Shown: positions 56,933 through 64,000 of the stretch, piece by piece
Layout: every line of letters begins with the position of its first letter
How positions within the stretch are numbered: the first letter of the stretch is position 1
From: Mixophyes australis
Lineage: Eukaryota; Chordata; Amphibia; Anura; Limnodynastidae
NCBI GenBank assembly: GCA_036250195.1
Contig: JAVHZZ010000008.1
Span: 13,091,434-13,155,433, forward strand
Direction: 5' to 3'
DNA: 64,000 bases
Notes under the pieces: model-generated
The model's input: the letters and a program-made list of their open reading frames with translations, nothing else
Told to the model about the DNA's origin: nothing
The model's database searches: none
Position numbers and translations under genes: made by a program

Positions 56933-58432
56933 AGTGTCAGTGCATGTCCTCGTGTTCTAATACTTCTCTTCCCCCCAGTGTCAGTACATGTCCTTGTGTT
57001 CTAATACTTCTCTTCCCCCCAGTGTCAGTACATGTCCTCGTGTTGTAATACTTCTCTTCCCTCCAGTGTCAGTACATGTCCTTGTGTTCTAATACTTCTC
57101 TTCCCCCCAGTGTCAGTACATGTCCTCGTGTTCTAATACTTCTCTTCCCCCCAGTGTCAGTACATGTCCTCGTGTTGTAATACTTCTCTTCCCTCCAGTG
57201 TCAGTACATGTCCTTGTGTTCTAATACTTCTCTTCCCCCCAGTGTCAGTGCATGTCCTCGTGTTCTAATACTTCTCTTCCCCCCAGTGTCAGTACATGTC
57301 CTCGTGTTGTAATACTTCTCTTCCCTCCAGTGTCAGTACATGTCCTTGTGTTCTAATACTTCTCTTCCCCCCAGTGTCAGTGCATGTCCTCGTGTTCTAA
57401 TACTTCTCTTCCCCCCAGTGTCAGTACATGTCCTCGTGTTGTAATACTTCTCTTCCCCCCCCAGTGTCAGTACATGTCCTCGTGTTGTAATACTTCTCTT
57501 CCCCCCCCAGTGTCAGTACATGTCCTCGTGTTGTAATACTTCTCTTCCCTCCAGTGTCAGTACATGTCCCTGTGTTCTAATACTTCTCTTCCCCCCAGTG
57601 TCAGTGCATGTCCTCGTGTTCTAATACTTCTCTTCCCCCCCCAGTGTCAGTGCATGTCCTCGTGTTCTAATACTTCTCTTCCCCCCAGTGTCAGTGCATG
57701 TCCTCGTGTTCTAATACTTCTCTTCCCCCCAGTGTCAGTACATGTCCTCCTGTTCTAATACTTCTCTTCCCCCCAGTGTCAGTACATGTCCTCGTGTTCT
57801 AATACTTCTCTTCCCCCCAGTGTCAGTACATGTCCTCGTGTTGTAATACTTCTCTTCCCTCCAGTGTCAGTACATGTCCTTGTGTTCTAATACTTCTCTT
57901 CCCCCCAGTGTCAGTGCATGTCCTCGTGTTCTAATACTTCTCTTCCCCCCAGTGTCAGTACATGTCCTCGTGTTGTAATACTTCTCTTCCCTCCAGTGTC
58001 AGTACATGTCCTTGTATTCTAATACTTCTCTTCCCCCCAGTGTCAGTGCATGTCCTCGTGTTCTAATACTTCTCTTCCCCCCAGTGTCAGTGCATGTCCT
58101 CGTGTTCTAATACTTCTCTTCCCCCCAGTGTCAGTGCATGTCCTCGTGTTCTAATACTTCTCTTCCCCCCAGTGTCAGTACATGTCCTCCTGTTCTAATA
58201 CTTCTCTTCCCCCCAGTGTCAGTACATGTCCTCGTGTTCTAATACTTCTCTTCCCTCCAGTGTCAGTACATGTCCTCGTGTTCTAATACTTCTCTTCCCC
58301 CCAGTGTCAGTACATGTCCTCGTGTTCTAATACTTCTCTTCCCCCCAGTGTCAGTACATGTCCTCGTGTTCTAATACTTCTCTTCCCCTCAGTGTCAGTG
58401 CATGTCCTCGTGTTCTAATACTTCTCTTCCTT
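56933..58432. repeat. 44-bp minisatellite, about 34 copies, derived from LINE coding DNA
   Basis: Unit, on the plus strand: AGTGTCAGTACATGTCCTCG followed by TGTTCTAATACTTCTCTTCC and CCCC. Starts at 56933, 56977, 57021 and so on at 44-bp steps; some units gain two C. Variant bases (TACATG/TGCATG, CTCG/CTTG/CTCC, TTCT/TTGT, CCCC/CTCC) recur in a three-unit, 132-bp order through units 3-11 and 21-26, and a longer block is duplicated near 57.66 and 58.08 kb. The period is not a multiple of three, so the LINE frame is lost in the array. Confidence 0.95.
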
Positions 58433-58439
58433 TGTAGAA

Positions 58440-59100
58440 TGTTTCCCTCCTGCACCTTGTTATAACCCTTGATATATATGACAGTTTCTATCATGTCCCC
58501 CCGTTCCCTTCTCTGCTCCAAACTATACATATTAAGATCTTTTAGTCTTTCCAGGCAAGTTTTGAGCTGTAGGCCATGCACCATTTTAGTTGCCCTTCTT
58601 TGTACAGTCTGTAATATATTTATATCCTTCTGGAGATACGGCCTCCAGAACTGAACACAGTATCTAGATGAGGCCGTACCAATGACCTATACAGTGGTAT
58701 TATTACTTCTTTCTTTCTGCTACTGATTCCTCTCGCTATACAACCAAGCATCTGACTTGCTTTCCTCATTGCTTTATTACATTGCTTACCTGCCTTTATG
58801 TCACCTGAAATAGTAACTCCTAGATCCCTTTCCTCTTCAGTAGTTTCCATTATTATACCAGTAATACTATATTTAGCCTTTGGATTTTTGAGACTCAAGT
58901 GCATGATTTTGCATTTTTTGGCATTAAACTGTAGTTGCCACTCTCTTGACCATTCCTCTAGTCTACCAAAATCATCAATCATTAGTTTTACCCCTCCTAG
59001 TGTGTCTACCCAGTTGCATATCTTTGTGTCATCTGCAAAAAGTCATACTTTCCCTTGAATACCATTTGCAATGTCTCCAATAAAGATATTAAAAAGCCCT
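58440..59100 (-). pseudogene. LINE reverse transcriptase fragment
   Basis: Minus-strand reading: PGLFNIFIGDIANGIQGKV, then a stop in place of a residue before LFADDTKICNWVD (catalytic Asp pair, about 59020-59045), MIDDFGRLEEWSREWQLQFN, KKCKIMHLS, ERDLGVTISGDIKAGKQCNK, IIPLYRSLVRPHLDTVFSSG, and after a frame change RLKDLNMYSLEQRRERGDMI, RTRGHALTLRGREVLEHEDM. The last block runs straight into the minisatellite. Same domain order as the LINE at 34.7-36.3 kb but a different subfamily. Finger and endonuclease parts are missing. Confidence 0.88.
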
Positions 59101-59110
59101 GGTCCCCCCT

Positions 59111-59940
59111 TATTCCTGCGTTTTCAAAACATAGGATCCCCCTGGAAAGGGGCACATTAGGATACTATTTTCCTAGGTAGCAGTGCAGTTTTAGGCCTTT
59201 TAGCAGGAAGTACTTATATAACATATATTATATTTGTACATCTCAAAGGTGATATCTGTAGATTGCTATAATTGCCAGAAGTTTAGTGCTCCAAACTGCC
59301 GCATTTCCTATTGGGCGGGTTGAGGCCGATCACTGGCAATGTGTGGCGGTTTCAAAACCCCTAAATTGCCAGTGGTTTAGTCCACACCTCTGGCTGTTTA
59401 GTCAAAAACACATAAAAAAGGAATTAGACCTTTTTTTGACAGGCTAAACGCTGTTTGAACGATCCTCCTTTTCAGAAAACAAGAAAATCAGAGGCACCAT
59501 TGACTTATGAAGGCATATTTTATTAAGTGATTGAAGGGGGGGGGGCAATATGTATTTATAATTAACTTACGGAGGAAAATGTAAACTTTCATTATATTAA
59601 GGGGCAAAATTATAATGCAATAATGAAAATTTACATTTGTAGCCATAAGTTAATTATATCACTACCACCTTTTATCTCTGGTTGTTTTTCTGGTAGTTTT
59701 TCCCTTTGATTTGTCAAACCGCAGCTTAAGGAATCTGACGGTTTTGCATCCTTATCATGTTAACAATCAGAATGGCGATATGTACCCTGGTGCTTTGTAA
59801 AACAGCGGATTTCAGGCAGATTTCAAGTGATCTCTCACAAACATTCTTATCCCTGAAGACAATGACACGAAGGGATCACATAATTATCTATATTCTGATC
59901 ATAAGTGGAATGATGACCTAGTACCAGTTTTTAATGACTA
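59111..59940. other. no recognisable feature
   Basis: No gene. A 10-base G run lies near 59537-59546. An inverted pair around 59565-59650 (TAACTTACGG... / ...CATAAGTTAAT) suggests an old short MITE. Confidence 0.45.
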
Positions 59941-60127
59941 GGGGCCTGATTCATTAAGGATCTTAACTTGAGAAACTTGGACAAAACCATGTTATAATGC
60001 AAAGGGTGCAAATTAGTATTCTGTTTTGCACATAAGTTAAATACTGACTGTTTTTTCATGTAGCACACAAATACTTGATAGCTTATTTGTACACTGAAAT
60101 TTAAAGTTGATATTTGTGTGGTACATG
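59941..60127. mobile_element. Harbinger-like MITE, family H, palindromic subfamily (copy 7, half)
   Basis: Left end GGGGCCTGATTCATTAAGG after CTA. Continues through TTGCACATAAGTTAAATACT and the centre, then stops at GGTACATG with the whole right arm missing. One-sided deletion. Confidence 0.75.
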
Positions 60128-60861
60128 TCTCTGCTTTGGGAGGTTAGAACAACAATTGCTCTAACCTCTTTAAATAGAAAATAATTTGCAGGTGGAGCTG
60201 GTTAAGAACGCACAGGAATATAAATTGTCTTAATCTAATAGAAAAATACAGAGAAGTTTGTCTTGCTTTATTCTCATATCCTACATGTGATGCACAGATT
60301 TTGTAAATAACAGCTACAGGCGACCTAGGATTCATCTCCACAGTTCGGCTACACTTCTTCTAAGACCCACAGGAGCCTGATATACCGTTGTTTTCCCAGC
60401 TGCTCATCAGCGTTTGTTACCGGCTTTAAAAAAAAAAAGGGTTCTGCAAAGATGGAAAAAAAATATCCATTTTTTTTTTTTTTTACAATACGTTTTCATG
60501 AAAGTAGCGTTGGCTCCCTGCCACGGCAGCCATGGTCCGGCTGACATTCTTCAGTGTCTAGTGGTCAGTACTCACAATGCGTTGATTGCTTTTGTAGAGT
60601 GGAAAAGCAAGATTAGGATGCTTTACAAGCGCACACTTCCAAATTTGGGTCTTGTCAAAACTGAATTGCTATTGTTGCCAAAAAAAGAGAATATTTTTCT
60701 CCCTTTTTCATGTTATTTCATAGTGTGTGGATCATTTTAACTAATTATGTCTATCTTGTGTTACCAAATAGTAATGAAAATAAAGCAATAATCTATTGAG
60801 ATTATAAAGTAATCCATGATTTTCAGAAGAGAAGGGTTATTCTAGGTTGACCGTTAAAATC
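60128..60861. other. no recognisable feature
   Basis: No gene or element delimited; several A and T homopolymer runs near 60430-60485. Confidence 0.5.
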
Positions 60862-60930
60862 ATCATCATCATCCCCATTTATTTATATAGCGCCACTGAT
60901 TCCGCAGCGCTGTACAGAGAACTCATAAAA
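60862..60930 (-). mobile_element. SINE/L2-type 3' tail fragment
   Basis: Plus-strand ATCATCATCATC, then ATTTATTTATATAGCGCCAC and TGATTCCGCAGCGCTGTACA, the same text as the SINE end at 7.93-7.98 kb. Truncated after about 70 bp. Confidence 0.75.
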
Positions 60931-61014
60931 TGCCAAACAGTCGTCATAATATCGCCCCTCCATTCCTCTTTTTAATGGGTTAATAGAGGAGACACACTGG
61001 ACTCACATATAGGT

Positions 61015-61300
61015 CATCCTTGGCTATTTTCGGCAAGTGTAGTCCGGGTGAGGGGCGTGACTAACTAGAGAGCGGGAGGGGGGAGGTCGCGGCCAAATGC
61101 ATAATTTTGGCCCCGCCCCTGCAACAAAAATGCCGTTTTGTTGCGGGGCTGGGGCCAAAATGACGCGATTCACAGCGAATCGTGCCATTTAGGTTAGACA
61201 GTTGCTGGATGCAGGAGACTTGCCTGCTCTCCCGGGAGTCCATGAGACCGACCCGAATTTCAGGAGTCTCCCGGACATTCCGGGAGAGTTGGCAAGTATG
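61015..61300. mobile_element. hAT-type MITE, family A (copy 6)
   Basis: Left end CATCCTTGGCTATTTTCGG is diverged, right end GGGAGAGTTGGCAAGTATG is canonical. Exact 8-bp duplication ATATAGGT (61007-61014, 61301-61308). 286 bp, GC-rich interior with GGGGCCAAAATGACGCGATT. Confidence 0.87.
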
Positions 61301-61308
61301 ATATAGGT

Positions 61309-61680
61309 CATTCATCTCTGTGGAAAGACTGACCATCAATGCATGCATGTGCTTTACAGAGGCGGATGACAAAATAGGAATGGTGGAATATAGGACATCA
61401 TTGGTTCATCATCCGCCTCTGTAAAACACCCATGAACTGAGCATCAACAGCAACTAGATTATTTTCTGGAGCACAATAATCTAGCAAGGAAGACAGGAAC
61501 AGGCAAGGCCTATATAGGAAGTCAGGAGGGTGGAGCTAGAACATGCTGGAACATCAGGTGATCAATTAAATTAAACTAGACCAAAGAACAAAATCTGGGA
61601 GCTGTCCAGCAGCCAGAATAGCTCGATCAGTGGAGCAGCGGCTGGAGCTCAAGGTTCAAATCCTGACACTGAGTTTATAT
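61309..61680. other. no recognisable feature
   Basis: Inverted GAGGCGGATGA / TCATCCGCCTC near 61361 and 61408 may be a remnant of a small MITE. No gene. Confidence 0.45.
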
Positions 61681-61685
61681 TTATC

Positions 61686-61992
61686 CAGGGACAAACGCAG
61701 GATTTGTAGAGGGGGGTTTCCACACCATGCCACCAGTGGGCGTGACCAGCATGCATGGGGGCGTGGCTATCATTTTAGACAGTGCTTGACTGCTCACCAA
61801 CTCTCCCTATACCCATAATATCCATGGGCAATGCTGCGTGTACTACTGTTAGGTGGATGCAGCTCTCTCTTTTTTCGAGCAGAGCCGTGTGAAGCGGGAG
61901 CAGGGTCCATCCACCTTAATTATACAGTGCCCCAGGCTTGGAGGGGGGTTTCCAGGCACTAGGAACCCCCCACTCCCCTTGGTTTGCCTATG
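61686..61992 (+). mobile_element. family C element, 5-bp TSD (copy 4)
   Basis: Begins CAGGGACAAACGCAGGATTT, ends CTTGGTTTGCCTATG. Exact duplication TTATC (61681-61685, 61993-61997). 307 bp; same layout as copy 1. Confidence 0.87.
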
Positions 61993-61997
61993 TTATC

Positions 61998-63196
61998 CAC
62001 AGCAGACTAGAGAGGGGGAGATATAGAATTGATCTTGTATATATAAGTATTTGTGAAGTGACCTTGCCCATCATAACACAAACTCACTCATCTCTACTGT
62101 ATAGATGGTAATTTTTATGTATAGCCACCAGGACGTGTGCAAGAATCGGGGATGCTCTCCCCCCAACCCCCCTTGGAAGTGGCACCCACACCTTCACTGG
62201 CACTTACCTTGGCATGCAGTAGGTTGGGCAAAAGCATTATGTTAGGTACACGAGCAGCACTTTGGTTAGTATCATTGAGCATGAAGAGTCATTTATTGTA
62301 ATTGGGACACCCTGGCAGTGTTGTCCACTGAGAACGCCACAAGAAAAAATTCCATCCACTTAAAACTATACACGCTTTCGTTTGTCTGCCCGATTTCTGA
62401 ATCATGTTTTAGAGATTGTAGGAATTTCAGAAAAGAGGGAAGAATTATAATTGTAGAATTATTTGGAATTTTTACCAGGAAGATAAAGATTGCTGCAAGT
62501 GAACTGTACAGGGCAGCATTTTTTTTAAACAGGACTGGCTTTGACTTCTTCCCTTGTTAGTGTTAATGTTTCCACTATAGGTGGACTATAGGTGATCCAG
62601 TTGGGATGACTATTGCTCTGTAAGAATACTGAGCAGTGTCTCTACAGTTGGCCACACAGCTGGCAATCTGGTCATTTGGCCTGATTGCTAAACAATTGAT
62701 TCGGTGAGTAGTTTAGCCAAGCGCATGGACGGCACTCATGGATGACGTGCATGAATGGCCAAATTGTACTGATAGGCTTGTTCAGGCACCAGACGTAATT
62801 ACCAGGTTCAATGACAATGTGACGTTCCTCTGTGAAGGCTGCTCAGCTCCCACATGTGCAGATGTCCTAATTATTACACCATTCCTATTAGAGATGGATC
62901 TCACAGAGGGTCCATTGTTGGGTTCACTACCAGTAAATGGTTAGTTAATGTAGGCACACACAGCCAAATCTCCTGGCTGAATTTTCTGGTCGAATTAAGA
63001 GATGTCTGACCAGCTTGGAGACTGTATATTAAGGCAAATATGAAGGAAAGAACTCCACATGTCCAATCTAGTCTATATTTGCCTCCACTTGGCAGTATGC
63101 ATGGCCGACCAGCAGAGGTTTGCCAGGCTACCACGTGACATGAATGCCACCAGAATCCTCTTAAAACCCTTGCTCTTGTTTTTGAGCAGAGCTGCG
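61998..63196. other. no recognisable feature
   Basis: No supported gene. Short ORFs near 62.3 and 62.7 kb lack motifs. Confidence 0.5.

Positions 63197-63239
<43 letters not shown>
63197..63239. repeat. (AT)n microsatellite
   Basis: AT dinucleotide run touching the Helitron-like element. Confidence 0.92.
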
Positions 63240-63241
<2 letters not shown>

Positions 63242-63870
63242 AGTTAACCCGTGCATGATACTCATGCATTCTAGTCAAATCAAGCTACTTAAGGTGTTAA
63301 AAAGGTTCTTGTCATGCATTTGGGCCATAGCCCAGGCCTCCTCAGGGGAAGAGCGTTACTTCCCGACGCAAGCGCCCTTTTTTAACGTGGTTTTGTCCAC
63401 ATGTCACCACCTCATCATTTTTCTCCATCACCTTATCCTTCATCTTTATCGCCACATCTATCCAGATGTCTATCCAGACACAGGGATCTCTCTCAGCGGT
63501 CCTGAGTATCACACTCCTCTCGCTCTGTCACCCCCGGCAACCACCAACCACTCCCAACTGTCACCCCCGGCAACCACTCCCAACTGTCACCCCCGGCAAC
63601 CACCAACCACTCCCAACTGTCACTTCTCCTTCAAGAAATATATATTTTTTTAAAATCTTTATAAACACTTTTAACAATTAACAAATTAAATTAACAAATT
63701 AAAAACATCTTAGTATACCAAATTTCAGCCCTTTCTGAGTTTTTTTTTTCCACACACACTAAGAATTTAGTAGGTCAGTGTATAACTCCACCCAGCAGGT
63801 GGCGCTGCAGCTTGGTTTTTTTTTTTTTCACACACACAGACTAACACACGCCACTAGGCTTTTATATTAT
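63240..63870 (-). mobile_element. Helitron-like non-autonomous element (copy 2, inverted)
   Basis: Reverse complement of 29247-29895 over nearly the whole length, with the same hairpin TGCATGATACTCATGCA-type at 63253-63270 and the same far end ACTAACACACGCCACTAGG. It carries extra copies of the CAACCACTCCCAACTGTCAC module (63536-63620). No target duplication is visible; the left side runs into (AT)n. Confidence 0.5.
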
Positions 63871-63885
63871 AGATATATATATATA

Positions 63886-64000
63886 TAGATCTTATATATA
63901 AAAATCATTGGTCTGTTTGTTTGATTATCTGTCCGATTATGCATTCGTACACCCCTGCACCGATTGGGATGAAACCAACGGGAGGTGGTTCCAGTTGGCT
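63886..64000 (+). mobile_element. possible further Helitron/Helentron-type end (runs off window)
   Basis: TATATAAAAATCATTGGTCTG, shortened here, then GTTTGTTTGATTATCTGTCC and CACCGATTGGGATGAAACCA. This TATAAA...GTCTGTTTG...CACCGAT phrase is common at element ends of this type in animal genomes, from memory. Too little is in the window to decide. Confidence 0.3.

Larger units (their letters stand above)
56665..59110 (-). mobile_element. CR1/L2-type LINE, 5' truncated, with internal minisatellite
   Basis: On the minus strand the 3' end lies at about 56673 (plus-strand ACATAGAATTTGACGGCAGA followed by TAAGAACCGCTTGGCCCATC), a common frog LINE terminus. The 5' break is in the RT palm at about 59110. 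Between, the reading frame carries RT motifs and is then interrupted by the 44-bp array. Without the array the element would be about 950 bp. Confidence 0.87.

Noticed and set aside
56933..58432. CRISPR array
   Set aside because: Head-to-tail repeats with no spacers, in vertebrate DNA; a minisatellite.

Overview
This window reads as intergenic or intronic DNA of a large vertebrate genome, most probably a frog or toad. I found no host protein-coding gene, exon or functional RNA gene that I can defend. What it contains is a dense, layered set of transposable elements and satellites. The anuran assignment is an inference from the mix of repeats: 3-bp-TSD MITEs ending in a 'GGGCCTGATTCATTAAGG' type terminus, hAT MITEs ending in 'CATACTTGCC', frog-type CR1/L2 LINEs, and tRNA-SINE/L2 tails ending in TATAAATAAATGATGATG. 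There is no species-specific marker.

Layout. 0-5.5 kb: a hAT MITE, an L2-type 3' tail, a Harbinger-like MITE, a hAT element carrying an AT microsatellite and a second retroelement tail. 5.9-7.1 kb: a complete but dead Tc1/mariner element with TA target duplication. 7.4-8.6 kb: a polypurine GA tract split by a tRNA-derived SINE. 9-13.6 kb: several palindromic MITEs. 17-18 kb: a solo LTR with a 73-bp internal tandem array. 20-25.7 kb: MITEs, an L2-type LINE fossil and a hAT element. 29.2-29.9 kb: a Helitron-like repeat whose inverted sister copy is at 63.2-63.9 kb. 31.7-34.1 kb: a non-autonomous hAT element with exact 8-bp target duplication and a 1.1-kb G-rich VNTR inside. 34.7-36.5 kb: a CR1/L2-type LINE with a recognisable reverse transcriptase. 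36.5-46 kb: more MITEs. 46-47.1 kb: a second Tc1-type fossil. 48-52.6 kb: MITEs and a nested block in which a hAT MITE and a solo LTR sit inside an older repeat. 53.3 kb: a 48-bp insert between exact 24-bp repeats. 53.6-54.7 kb: L1-type and L2-type LINE ends. 56.7-59.1 kb: a 5'-truncated LINE on the minus strand whose coding region has been expanded into about 34 copies of a 44-bp minisatellite. 59.9-64 kb: more MITEs and the Helitron-like sister copy.

No genes work together here in the operon sense. The useful content is mechanistic. Many insertions can be delimited to the base by their target-site duplications: 8 bp for hAT MITEs, exactly 5 bp for four copies of one CA...TG-ended family, 3 bp for Harbinger-like MITEs, 5 bp for solo LTRs. 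Three separate minisatellites have grown inside mobile elements (hAT, LINE, LTR). The most notable items are the LINE-derived 44-bp array, the hAT-borne VNTR with an empty-site paralogue in the same window, and the four-copy 5-bp-TSD family. Family names rest on visible protein motifs, termini and target duplications; no database search was possible.
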